Below are positions 1 through 8,430 of a DNA stretch of 64,000 bases, piece after piece (the stretch's first letter is position 1; every line of letters starts with the position of its first letter). Source of the DNA: Bacteroidaceae bacterium (GTDB lineage: Bacteria > Bacteroidota > Bacteroidia > Bacteroidales > Bacteroidaceae); contig JAFZSP010000091.1 in assembly GCA_017619335.1 (NCBI GenBank), forward strand, positions 93,454 through 157,453. The letters are read 5' to 3'. The notes under the pieces were generated by a model that made no database searches, had not been told where the DNA came from, and saw nothing but the letters and a program-made list of their open reading frames with translations. The position numbers and the translations under genes are program-made.

Positions 1-750
1 ATCACGCGTCCGCTGTCCGGACCCTGGGACTTCATCAACACCTATATTATTAATATCTTCCCAGACACCACCTGCTGGGTCAACGACTTCCAGAACGCAG
101 AGAACGAGCGTTACCTGCGACTGTACTTCAGCAACCCTGCCTACGATGACTATCCCGTGGTGGGCGTCACCTGGGAGCAGGCCATGGCCTTCTGCCGCTG
201 GCGCACGGAATTCCTCATCAAGGGTCTGGGAGGCAATGGCGCCGACATCCAACCCTACCGCCTGCCCACAGAGATAGAATGGGAATATGCTGCCCGAGGC
301 AAGGAGGGTAATCCCTTCCCGTGGGAGGCCAAGGAGGTGAAGAGTGACAAGGGCTGCTTCTATGCCAACTTCAAACCCGACCGCGGAAACTACACCGCCG
401 ACGGATCACTCATCACCAGCAAGTGCGGCATCTTCTCGGCCAACAGCAATGGCCTCTATGACATGGCCGGCAACGTGGCAGAATGGACCAGCACCGTCTT
501 CACAGAAGCGGGCGTGGATGCCATGAGCGACATGAACCCGGAGCTGCGGTACAACGCCGCCAAGGAAGACCCCTACCGCCTGAAGAAGAAGAGCGTCCGC
601 GGCGGCTCGTGGAAAGACCCCGAGAGCATGATTCGCAGTGCCTGGCGCTCCTACGAGTACCAGAACCAACCCCGCTCATACATCGGCTTCCGCTGCGTGC
701 GATCCATGGTGCGCGATGCCAGCGGCATCAAGAATAAAGGAAAGAAATAA
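1..750 (+). CDS. gldK: GldK, T9SS/gliding lipoprotein (5'-truncated by window edge)
   Basis: The reading frame is open from base 1, so this is the C-terminal ~249 residues of a longer protein. It carries the end of a formylglycine-generating-enzyme/sulfatase-modifying fold: RLPTEIEWEYAARG, then GLYDMAGNVAEWTS, then VRGGSW and a terminal GFRCVRS. In the family, GldK/PorK is an outer-membrane lipoprotein that forms the periplasmic ring of the type IX secretion system with GldN/PorN and has no known enzymatic role. The identity is secured by the gldL, gldM and gldN genes that follow directly, gldL starting 24 nt downstream. The signal peptide and lipobox lie outside the window. Confidence 0.93.
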   Translation: MTRPLSGPWDFINTYIINIFPDTTCWVNDFQNAENERYLRLYFSNPAYDDYPVVGVTWEQAMAFCRWRTEFLIKGLGGNGADIQPYRLPTEIEWEYAARGKEGNPFPWEAKEVKSDKGCFYANFKPDRGNYTADGSLITSKCGIFSANSNGLYDMAGNVAEWTSTVFTEAGVDAMSDMNPELRYNAAKEDPYRLKKKSVRGGSWKDPESMIRSAWRSYEYQNQPRSYIGFRCVRSMVRDASGIKNKGKK

Positions 751-774
751 CCCCAAACTCTAAACAGATATAGA

Positions 775-1746
775 ATGTCCAAGTTTAGCCTCATAGCCCG
801 TTTGCAGCACTGGATGGATTCCGTGCCGGGCCAGACTTTTATGAACTATGCCTACAGCTGGGGCGCCGCCGTGGTTATTCTCGGCACGCTGTTCAAGCTG
901 ACGCATATCCCTGGTGCCAACGCCATGCTGTTCATCGGCATGGGCACCGAAGTCTTCGTCTTCTTCATTTCTGGCTTTGACCGTCCATTTGACATGAAAG
1001 CCGACAATGAGCTGGCCGAGGATTTCGTGGACCTGGAAGAACTGGAACGCTTGAAAGTGGCTGCCGCACAGGCTGCTGCCATAGACGGCGCTGGCCCAGT
1101 CGTGGCGGGTGGTCCCGTCGTGGCTGGAGGTCCTGTGGTCGCAGGCGGCGGAGTGGTCGCAGGCGGTGGTGGTGGCGCTGTCATCATTGGTGGTGGCGGC
1201 GGTGCTCCTGTTGAAGGCACGCCAGTGGCTGCCGGCGAGAGCGTGGCCAGTGGAACCGGCACAGGTGGTGGCACCGTCATCATCGGCGGAGGCGGCGGTG
1301 GCTCAGGCCTCTCAGCAGCCGATGCTGCCAACCTGGCTGCTGCGGCACAGGCTGCTGCCAGTGTTGCCGGCAGTGTGGCAGGATTACCCACAGGCTCCGA
1401 GGAAGGACTGTTGGCCAGCGCACAGGCGGCCAATGCTCCAGAAGTGGAAGATGCCATCGAGGCTTACGTGGATCAGCTCAGCCAGCTCACAGAAGTGCTG
1501 GGACGAGTGCGCGAACAAGCCAGCCGTATGACACAGGACAGCGAGGAAATGGTCAACCTCAACCGCACACTCACGGGCATCAACACCATCTACGAGATGC
1601 AACTCAAGAGCGTCAGCCAACAAGTGGGTACCATCGACCAAATCAACGAGCAGACACGCCGCATGGCTGCACAAATCGAGGAACTCAATGGCGTCTATGC
1701 ACGAATGATAGAAGCCCTCACCGTCAATATGCCCAAGGTCAGTTGA
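775..1746 (+). CDS. gldL: GldL, T9SS inner-membrane motor subunit with glycine-rich linker
   Basis: The 323-residue protein has two N-terminal membrane helices (about residues 28-41 and 49-67). An acidic residue, E59, lies in the second helix (MGTEVFVFF); an intramembrane glutamate is known to be important for proton-driven rotation of GldL/PorL with GldM/PorM. Residues ~107-178 are an unusual Gly/Ala/Val tract (repeats of PVVAGG and a twice-used VIIGGGGGG), followed by Ala-rich helix and a C-terminal coiled coil (~225-315). The glycine tract looks like an expanded linker between motor and cytoplasmic coil. The stop codon overlaps the first unit of a heptamer repeat. Confidence 0.94.
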   Translation: MSKFSLIARLQHWMDSVPGQTFMNYAYSWGAAVVILGTLFKLTHIPGANAMLFIGMGTEVFVFFISGFDRPFDMKADNELAEDFVDLEELERLKVAAAQAAAIDGAGPVVAGGPVVAGGPVVAGGGVVAGGGGGAVIIGGGGGAPVEGTPVAAGESVASGTGTGGGTVIIGGGGGGSGLSAADAANLAAAAQAAASVAGSVAGLPTGSEEGLLASAQAANAPEVEDAIEAYVDQLSQLTEVLGRVREQASRMTQDSEEMVNLNRTLTGINTIYEMQLKSVSQQVGTIDQINEQTRRMAAQIEELNGVYARMIEALTVNMPKVS

Positions 1747-1796
1747 GAGTTGAGAGTTGAGAATTTAAAGCTTTTACATTTCACATTTCACATCTA
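1741..1796. repeat. Two heptamer tracts between gldL and gldM
   Basis: Three AGTTGAG units (1741-1761) run through the gldL stop codon. Three ACATTTC-like units (1776-1796) end five bases before the gldM GTG. The two heptamers differ in sequence but share the period. Confidence 0.8.
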
Positions 1797-1801
1797 ATAA
1801 A

Positions 1802-3367
1802 GTGCCTGTAAAGAAAAGACCAGTCTCCAACCGCCAGAAGATGATCAATCTGATGTACGTCGTCTTGATGGCTATGCTCGCGCTCAACGTGTCGAGCGAT
1901 GTCCTCAATGGCTTCTCACTGGTGGATGCAAGTCTGAATCGTTCCACGGCCAATGCCACGGCCACCAACCAAGCCATCTACGAGGCCTTTGACGAGCAGC
2001 TGAAAGCCAATCCCAAGAAGGTGAAGGAGTGGTATGACAAAGCGCAGTATGTCAAACAAATGTCCGACTCGCTGTACAACTTTGCCGAGGAACTGAAGGA
2101 ACTCATCGTGCGCAAGAGTGACGGCAAGGACGGAGACGTACAAAATATCCGCAATCGTGAAGACCTGGAAGCCGCCACCAGTGTCATGCTGGCTCCTGGA
2201 ACGGGACGCGGAGAAATGCTCTACAAGAGCATCAACAGTTATCGTGACCGAATCATTCAGATGGTCACAGACTCTGCACAACGACGAATCATCGCCAGCA
2301 ACCTCAACACAGAAGTGCCTCAGAATGTGCGCACACTGGGAAAAAACTGGCAGGAATATATGTTTGAATCCATGCCCACAGCAGCTGCCGTCACCCTGCT
2401 CACCAAGCTGCAAAGCGACGTGCGGGACGCTGAGGGAGAAGTGCTGCACACACTGTCCTCCAACATTGACGTGAAGGACATCCGCGTGAACGAGCTCAAT
2501 GCCTACGTGATTCCCAGTGCACAGACGGTGGTGCAGGGAGGCAAGTTCACGGCACAGATTCTCATGGCTGCTGTCGATACCACCAACCGTCCGACCATTT
2601 ACATCGGAGGACGCGAGATTCAGAGTGACCGCGGCATCTACGAGACCGTCTGCTCCAAGACGGGGGACTTCACACTGGTGGGTTACATAGAGATGATGAA
2701 TGCCCAAGGTGAACTCGTCCGCCGTGACTTCGAACAGAAATACACCGTCGTGGCACCCTCTGCCACCGTCTCTGCAGACCTGATGAACGTGCTCTATGCT
2801 GGTTATGACAACCCCATGAGCGTCAGTGTGCCTGGTGTGGCGGCCAACCAGCTGCAAGTCACCATGAGTGGCGGCAACCTCACGCCCAAGGGCGAGGGCA
2901 AGTTCATCGCCCGTCCCACACAGGTGGGAGGCGAGGCCGTCATCAACGTGGCAGCCAAGACAGAGGGACGTGTGCAGGAAATGGGCAAGTTCACCTTCCG
3001 GGTGCGCAAACTGCCCGATCCGACGGCCTTCATCGCCTACAGCGACGGACAGGGCGGCGAGAACCGTTTCAAGGGCGGCAAGCTCTCCAAGCAGGTCCTC
3101 ATGGCAGTGGATGGACTGGGTGCTGCCGTGGATGACGGACTGCTGAACATCCCATTCCGCGTGCAGGGCTTTGAGACGGTCTTCTATGACAATATGGGCA
3201 ACGCCATCCCAGAGGTCTCCAACTCCGCAGAATTCACCCCCAGACAGAAGAATATGTTCCGCAGCCTGGGACGTGGCAAGCGATTCTTTATCACACAGAT
3301 CAGGGCCATCGGACCCGACGGCGTGGAACGCACGTTGGACGGAGCCATGGACGTGACGGTGAACTGA
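1802..3367 (+). CDS. gldM: GldM, T9SS motor shaft protein
   Basis: The 521-residue protein starts with GTG (PVKKRPVSNRQKMINLMY follows), a good match to the start of GldM/PorM. One N-terminal membrane helix (~residues 15-35) is followed by a large periplasmic region. GldM/PorM forms a dimeric shaft of four periplasmic domains that connects the GldL ring in the inner membrane to the GldK/GldN ring at the outer membrane. The length is typical. It sits between gldL and gldN as usual. A weaker ATG alternative exists inside the helix and is not convincing. Confidence 0.95.
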   Translation: MPVKKRPVSNRQKMINLMYVVLMAMLALNVSSDVLNGFSLVDASLNRSTANATATNQAIYEAFDEQLKANPKKVKEWYDKAQYVKQMSDSLYNFAEELKELIVRKSDGKDGDVQNIRNREDLEAATSVMLAPGTGRGEMLYKSINSYRDRIIQMVTDSAQRRIIASNLNTEVPQNVRTLGKNWQEYMFESMPTAAAVTLLTKLQSDVRDAEGEVLHTLSSNIDVKDIRVNELNAYVIPSAQTVVQGGKFTAQILMAAVDTTNRPTIYIGGREIQSDRGIYETVCSKTGDFTLVGYIEMMNAQGELVRRDFEQKYTVVAPSATVSADLMNVLYAGYDNPMSVSVPGVAANQLQVTMSGGNLTPKGEGKFIARPTQVGGEAVINVAAKTEGRVQEMGKFTFRVRKLPDPTAFIAYSDGQGGENRFKGGKLSKQVLMAVDGLGAAVDDGLLNIPFRVQGFETVFYDNMGNAIPEVSNSAEFTPRQKNMFRSLGRGKRFFITQIRAIGPDGVERTLDGAMDVTVN

Positions 3368-3424
3368 TAACAGTTTATAGTGGAAGGTTTAACGTTTAAA
3401 GTAGAATTGAAAATATAAAGCATC

Positions 3425-4585
3425 ATGCAGCGAATACTTTTTATTCTTATATTTTTTAATTTGTGCATCTTCTGCAGTGCACAGCCGGCCAAGCGACGCA
3501 CACAGCCCGCAGTGCCTGCCAACACTGTTCCCAAGACCACTCCCGCTACACCCGAGAAGCCTGCGACAACGAACGCCGCTTCCCCGGCTCCTGCCAAGCG
3601 CGCCGCCACGACCACCACAGAGAAGAAGGCAGACCGTGCAGCACTGATGTTCCCCACATCGGCACAGATGCCGGAGGACGTCGTATGGAGGCGCGATATC
3701 TATCGGCAGCTGGATCTGCTGAAGGACGCCAATGCACCGCTCTATTATCCCGTGGAGCCACATGGAAAGGAGCAGAACCTCTTCACATATCTCTTCCGAC
3801 TCTTTGTGTCCGGACGAATCAGCGCCTATGAGTACAAACTCAGCGGCGACGAATCCTTTGAACCTGCCGACAAGGCCAAAGTCAAGGAACTCCTGGAGAA
3901 ATTCCGCATTTATTACGAGGAGAACGACGGCAAGATAACGGTTCCCGCAGCTGACATTCCATCTGCAGAGGTCACACGTTATTACATTAAGGAGAGCGTC
4001 TATTTCGACCAGCGTTCTGCCACCTACAAGGCACGCGTCACGGCACTCTGTCCTGTCCTGATGGAAGGTGACGAGTTCGCCTCAATAGACGAGAGCAGCA
4101 CCAGCAAGACCCCCAAGCCCCTCTTCTGGGTGAAGTACTCAGATGTGGCCACCTACCTCTCTCGCCTCCCGCTGATGGCATCCAACATGAACAATGTCAC
4201 CAATATGACGGCCGACGATTACTTCACGCTGAACCGTTATGACGGCAAGATCTACAAGACCAACAACATGCAAGGTCGCGTCCTGGCCAACTACGCCCAG
4301 GGTGACAGCGCGATGTCTGCAGAACAGGCACGCATAGAGAAGCAACTTACAGACTTCGAGGAGAATATCTGGCACAGCCCAGAAACACGTGTGGACAGTG
4401 CTGCACTGCAGAAAGCCGACTCACTGGCAGCCAACTCCAAATCCAAAGCACGCCGCAAGAGCAGCAACTCTGATAGCCGACGCGCCAAATCCTCTGAGGC
4501 TGCTGCCGCCAGCAAAAAAGAGAAGAATACTGCGCCTGCAAGCTCCGGGGCACCACGAGTCTCGGCACGCAGACAACGCAGATAA
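3425..4585 (+). CDS. gldN: GldN, T9SS periplasmic ring protein
   Basis: The 386-residue protein has an N-terminal signal peptide (hydrophobic to residue ~19, cleaved near FCSAQ), then a Pro/Thr/Ala-rich stretch to ~residue 70, then the conserved GldN/PorN body (MPEDVVWRRDIYRQLDL, FWVKYSDV, NNVTNMTADDYF). Family members bind GldK/PorK to form the ring at the outer membrane. The C-terminal ~60 residues are Lys/Arg/Ser/Ala-rich and low in complexity (ends SARRQRR), longer than I would expect. It is the fourth gene of the gldKLMN operon, 57 nt after gldM. Confidence 0.94.
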   Translation: MQRILFILIFFNLCIFCSAQPAKRRTQPAVPANTVPKTTPATPEKPATTNAASPAPAKRAATTTTEKKADRAALMFPTSAQMPEDVVWRRDIYRQLDLLKDANAPLYYPVEPHGKEQNLFTYLFRLFVSGRISAYEYKLSGDESFEPADKAKVKELLEKFRIYYEENDGKITVPAADIPSAEVTRYYIKESVYFDQRSATYKARVTALCPVLMEGDEFASIDESSTSKTPKPLFWVKYSDVATYLSRLPLMASNMNNVTNMTADDYFTLNRYDGKIYKTNNMQGRVLANYAQGDSAMSAEQARIEKQLTDFEENIWHSPETRVDSAALQKADSLAANSKSKARRKSSNSDSRRAKSSEAAAASKKEKNTAPASSGAPRVSARRQRR

Positions 4586-4623
4586 CCCTAACTATTAATG
4601 CTGAACCCTAAACCAATCCGCTT

Positions 4624-5283
4624 ATGAAAAGATTCTTTACCCTTGTAGTGGCTATGGTAGCCATCGCCACAACCGCCAGCGCACAGTTCCAAATTGGTGT
4701 GGAAGCTGGCCTGAACGTGAACTTCCCCAGTTCCTTTGACAATGCCACCCTCAAACAGACTGTAGATCCCAAGAACAGCCTCGGATGGTTCGCAGGTCTG
4801 AAAGCCAAGTACCAGTTCGCCATGGGATTGGGCGTCGATGGTGCTGTACTCTTCAGTCAGTTGAAGAATGATATGGGCCAGAGCTCCAAGGAACTGCAGA
4901 GCATCGCTGTGCCCATTAACCTCCGCTATCAGATTGGCCTGGGCAAGCTCGCTTCCATCTATCTGGCTGCCGGTCCCCAGTGGTCTGTCAATATCGGCGA
5001 CCATGACTGGTCCTGGAGTGATGTGAGCAATGCCAACAACCTCGTGAATGACTACTATGAGGTAGCGACCAAGAAGCACAATATCTCTGCCAACCTGGGT
5101 GCAGGCGTGATTCTGATGAAGCACCTCCAAGTGGGCTTCACCTATAACATTCCTCTCACGAAGAATGGAGAAATGATTTATCGCGAGCCCACCATTGACA
5201 ACTTAGGCAGAACGACTTACGAGGAATACTCCGAAAACTGGAAGAACAATACCTGGCAGATTCGTGCCGCTTATTTCTTCTAA
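4624..5283 (+). CDS. Outer-membrane beta-barrel protein (PorT/OMP_b-brl_2-like)
   Basis: The 219-residue protein has a clear signal peptide (MKRFFTLVVAMVAIATTASAQ) and then alternating amphipathic strands ending in an aromatic residue (AAYFF), the C-terminal signature of outer-membrane barrels. Phrases such as VEAGLNVNF, GWFAGLKAKYQF and LGAGVILMKHLQVGFTYNI are typical of the small barrel family that includes PorT. It follows gldN by 38 nt and its stop directly abuts the GTG of priA. It may serve the T9SS, but that is inferred from position only. Confidence 0.75.
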   Translation: MKRFFTLVVAMVAIATTASAQFQIGVEAGLNVNFPSSFDNATLKQTVDPKNSLGWFAGLKAKYQFAMGLGVDGAVLFSQLKNDMGQSSKELQSIAVPINLRYQIGLGKLASIYLAAGPQWSVNIGDHDWSWSDVSNANNLVNDYYEVATKKHNISANLGAGVILMKHLQVGFTYNIPLTKNGEMIYREPTIDNLGRTTYEEYSENWKNNTWQIRAAYFF

Positions 5284-7281
5284 GTGAGTACTTTTGTTGA
5301 TGTCATTCTACCTGTCCCTCTTGCGGGACACTTCACCTACTCCCTGCCTGCGAGCCTGATTTCCCTGGCCAAGGCAGGGTGTCGTGTCGTTGTGCCTTTT
5401 GGCAACAAACGAACCACCACTGGGCTCATCGCCCACATACATCAGACGCAGCCAGAGGGCGTGGAACTCAAGGAGGTCCTCTCCATCGTGGATGCGTCAC
5501 CCATCGTGCTGCCTGCACAGCTCGCCCTCTGGCAGTGGATGGCAGACTATTACCTCTGTTCCATCGGCGAAGTATTCAAGGCGGCACTGCCGGGAAAGTT
5601 GAAAGGAGTCTCCTCCACTCTCCACACTCCACTCTCCACACTCCACTCTCCGCTCACTCTCCCTCTTCTCTCCCCCGCCCAATCCTCAGCCCTCTCACAG
5701 ATTCAGGAACAGTGGCAACAGCACGCTGTCTGCCTCCTGCACGGCGTCACTTCCTCTGGCAAAACGGAACTCTATATGCATCTGATTGCAGAAGCCCTCG
5801 CCAGTGGCCAACAAGTGCTGTATCTCCTGCCAGAAATCGTGCTCACCTCTCAACTGACCTCCCGCCTGCAAGCCGTCTTTGGCAACAGATTAGGAGTCTA
5901 TCACAGTAAGTTTTCCGACAAAGTAAGGGGCGAGGTCTGGCAGCAGCAATTGTCCGATGCTCCCTACGACATCATCGTGGGGGTGCGCTCTTCTGTCTTC
6001 CTGCCTTTCCAACGATTGGGGCTGGTGATTGTGGATGAAGAGCACGAGGCCAACTTCAAGCAGCAAGACCCTGCGCCCCGTTATAATGCACGCAACGTGG
6101 CCATTATGATGGCAGCCCGAACCGGAGCACGCGTCCTGCTGGGCACTGCCACGCCCTCCTTTGAGAGTTACTTCAATGCCCGTACAGGCAAGTATGGGCT
6201 CGTCACCCTGACAGAACGTTATGGTCAGGTGTCACTGCCAGAGGTGGAAATCGTGGATACCATGGAGCTGCGTCGGAAACGGCTGATGCAGGGCGCTTTC
6301 TCCCCACGGCTTTTAGAACAGATGCATGACGCACTGGATCGCGGACGCCAAGTCATCCTCTTCCAGAACCGTCGAGGTTATGCTCCACACATCACCTGTC
6401 ACATCTGCGGCTGGGTGCCTCGTTGTCCACGATGTGACGTTTCACTGGTGCTGCACGCTGGTGCCAACCGCATGACCTGCCACTACTGCGGATGGAGCGC
6501 GACTGTGCCGGCTCAGTGTCCCAACTGTGAGAACACAGACCTCCGCAGTCACGGCTTTGGTACAGAGCGCATAGAAGATGAGGTGCAGGCCGCCTTCCCA
6601 AAGGCGCGAGTGGCACGCATGGACCTGGACACCACCAAGACCCGCAGCGCCTACGAAGATATTATCCGCCGATTCTCCCTCGGGGAGACAGACATCCTTG
6701 TGGGAACACAAATGGTCACAAAAGGGCTGGACTTCGAGAACGTCAGCGTCGTGGGCATTCTTTCTGCAGACACCATGCTGAATCAAAGTGACTTTCGCGC
6801 CTACGAACGCTCTTTCCAGATGCTCTCCCAAGTGGCTGGACGTGCAGGACGACGCCAGGAACAAGGCAAGGTCATACTGCAGACCATGAGCGCTTTTCTC
6901 CCTCTGCTCCAGCAGGTTACCAACAATGACTATATTTCCATGTACCAGGAACAAATGCTGGAACGACGTCAGTTCAGCTACCCCCCCTTCACACGGCTCG
7001 TCTTTGTATATCTGCGCCATCGCCATCTCTCCGAAGTTGAGTTGTTGGCTCGTGAGACTGCCCTCCGTCTGCGACACCTGTTCGGCACACGCGTCCTGGG
7101 GCCTGATGAGCCTCCTGTGGGAAGAATAGCTGGCCAGTACCTTCGCCGCATGATGATCAAGTTGGAACCATCATTGCCACTTCAGCAAGTGAAGCAGCGT
7201 CTCTGGCAAACACGCCAGGAACTCCTCACCATGAAAACTTTCACGGCTGCCCACATCTACTTTGACGTGGACCCCCTGTAA
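5284..7281 (+). CDS. priA: PriA, primosomal replication restart helicase, apparently lacking the winged-helix region
   Basis: The 665-residue protein has the N-terminal 3'-end-binding domain (~1-105), Walker A GVTSSGKT (~154-161), DEEH box (~251-254), four paired-cysteine zinc motifs (~375-425, e.g. CHICGWVPRCPRC), helicase motifs (GTQMVTKGLDF, QVAGRAGR) and the C-terminal domain. PriA reloads the replisome at collapsed forks. Between FKAALPGKLK (~107) and LLSPAQ (~128), where PriA normally has a winged helix and, in Bacteroides as I recall it, well over 100 residues, there are only ~20 residues encoded by a heptamer repeat. The frame is intact. The start is GTG, immediately after the upstream stop. 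Confidence 0.93.
   Translation: MSTFVDVILPVPLAGHFTYSLPASLISLAKAGCRVVVPFGNKRTTTGLIAHIHQTQPEGVELKEVLSIVDASPIVLPAQLALWQWMADYYLCSIGEVFKAALPGKLKGVSSTLHTPLSTLHSPLTLPLLSPAQSSALSQIQEQWQQHAVCLLHGVTSSGKTELYMHLIAEALASGQQVLYLLPEIVLTSQLTSRLQAVFGNRLGVYHSKFSDKVRGEVWQQQLSDAPYDIIVGVRSSVFLPFQRLGLVIVDEEHEANFKQQDPAPRYNARNVAIMMAARTGARVLLGTATPSFESYFNARTGKYGLVTLTERYGQVSLPEVEIVDTMELRRKRLMQGAFSPRLLEQMHDALDRGRQVILFQNRRGYAPHITCHICGWVPRCPRCDVSLVLHAGANRMTCHYCGWSATVPAQCPNCENTDLRSHGFGTERIEDEVQAAFPKARVARMDLDTTKTRSAYEDIIRRFSLGETDILVGTQMVTKGLDFENVSVVGILSADTMLNQSDFRAYERSFQMLSQVAGRAGRRQEQGKVILQTMSAFLPLLQQVTNNDYISMYQEQMLERRQFSYPPFTRLVFVYLRHRHLSEVELLARETALRLRHLFGTRVLGPDEPPVGRIAGQYLRRMMIKLEPSLPLQQVKQRLWQTRQELLTMKTFTAAHIYFDVDPL
5617..5651. 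repeat. Five heptamers ACTCTCC/ACACTCC inside priA
   Basis: Units alternate ACTCTCC and ACACTCC and continue imperfectly on both sides. They encode a Ser/Thr/Leu/His/Pro low-complexity peptide (STLHTPLSTLHSP) exactly between the two main PriA domains. Confidence 0.9.
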
Positions 7282-7314
7282 TCTGATAGTAATTTGTTTC
7301 TTGGAGACAAGTTG

Positions 7315-8367
7315 CTATTTTTCTTTTAACTTGTCGATAGCAGGCTGAATGTCACGTTTCCAATTGGAACCCAGGGCCTGAATGGTGCGGGTGGAGTCTG
7401 CCAGGATGTAATAAGGCAGTTCGGCAATGGCGAGCTGCTGAACCACGGGGGTGTCCCAGACGAGGAAATAACAGCGACGGTCAAAGTTCATGGAGTCCTG
7501 ACGGATGCTGTATAGATAGCCGTTACGGGAGTAATCCAAACTGAGGGAGACGGGCTGCAGACTCTTGTGCTGGCGCAGGGCAGTGCGGATTTGTGGAAAG
7601 TCATCCAGGGTGCTGCGTCTCCACGTGGCCCAGAAGACGAGGAGCACTGGACGAGCGTTTTTCTGGTTGGGGCGGATAAAGATGGTGTCTGTGGTGTTGT
7701 GGTCGTCCACACGCAGGGCGGTGTGCTTGCCTGTTTTCAAGTCGAGGCCCTTTTCTGTGAAGGCATCTGTCTCTATGCTGTCCGGGGGCAGTACGATTGC
7801 AGGCAGCTTCTGCCCCACACGCAGACGGGAGGAGCGGCCTTGCAGGCGAGTGAGTTGGCGCTGCAGTTGTGTGGAGACGCGGCTGTTCTCGTGCTCGGAG
7901 ATATATTGCCGCATGGCACGCTGGAGGGAGTCCGGTTTGTCTGTGAGATGAGCCAGGCGGAAACGGGTGAGTTCCTCGTTGTCACGGGAACCCTTGACAG
8001 AAAGAGCACGCAACTGTCCGCCATCACCACGAACGCGCAGACGATCACCTGGTTGGGCCAGGATTACCTGTTCACTCATGTTGGGAAAGACCAGACAGAA
8101 AGTGGCGGCTTCTGTGAGAGGAGCCTGCCAGGAGAATTGTCCGTCAATGACGCGGATGGTATCCACCTGTTCCATCCCGCCATCAGGACTGTAAATGTAC
8201 AAGTCTGTCTGCCGCAGGTTGTCAAAGGACCCACGTATGCGGACAGAGGTGGAGTCGGAACAGGAGAGGAGAAAGAGAGAAAAAAGAATAAAAAGGACTC
8301 TCCCACCTCCCTCCTTGTGAAGGAGGGAGCGGTTACTCTTGTCAATAGTATGCACTGATTTACACAT
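7315..8367 (-). CDS. DUF4369-type lipoprotein with thioredoxin-like domain lacking the CxxC pair
   Basis: A lipoprotein signal (VLFILFSLFLLSC) is followed by an N-terminal domain like DUF4369 (SVRIRGSFDNL, YIYSPDGGMEQVDTIRVIDGQFSW) and a C-terminal AhpC/thioredoxin-like fold (PVLLVFWATWRRSTLDDFPQI). Where active relatives read FWATWCGPC, this one has WRRST, so both redox cysteines are absent and a disulfide function is unlikely. ATG 8367 is chosen; it lies in the loop of a palindromic repeat, and the codons between it and the signal peptide come from the repeat arm. A GTG at 8394 is a longer alternative. The role is unknown; it is probably a membrane-anchored periplasmic protein. Confidence 0.75.
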   Translation of the reverse strand: MCKSVHTIDKSNRSLLHKEGGGRVLFILFSLFLLSCSDSTSVRIRGSFDNLRQTDLYIYSPDGGMEQVDTIRVIDGQFSWQAPLTEAATFCLVFPNMSEQVILAQPGDRLRVRGDGGQLRALSVKGSRDNEELTRFRLAHLTDKPDSLQRAMRQYISEHENSRVSTQLQRQLTRLQGRSSRLRVGQKLPAIVLPPDSIETDAFTEKGLDLKTGKHTALRVDDHNTTDTIFIRPNQKNARPVLLVFWATWRRSTLDDFPQIRTALRQHKSLQPVSLSLDYSRNGYLYSIRQDSMNFDRRCYFLVWDTPVVQQLAIAELPYYILADSTRTIQALGSNWKRDIQPAIDKLKEK

Positions 8368-8416
8368 AAATAATGTAACTGCTCCCTCCTTCACAAGGAG
8401 GGCGGTGGGAGAATCC
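8295..8416. repeat. Paired palindromic (REPIN-like) element
   Basis: Two arms of ~42 nt (8295-8336 and 8375-8416) are near-perfect reverse complements, and each arm holds its own small hairpin around CTCCTTGTGAAGGAG or CTCCTTCACAAGGAG. The 38-nt loop contains the ATG used by the lipoprotein gene on the minus strand. It separates that gene from the upstream OmpA-like gene. Confidence 0.85.
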
Positions 8417-8430
8417 TCTATCTTTCTCTT

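Noticed and set aside
5617..5651. Heptamer array in priA as a CRISPR or minisatellite array
   Set aside because: Units are 7 nt and contiguous with no spacers; no CRISPR array or cas gene is present anywhere in the window.
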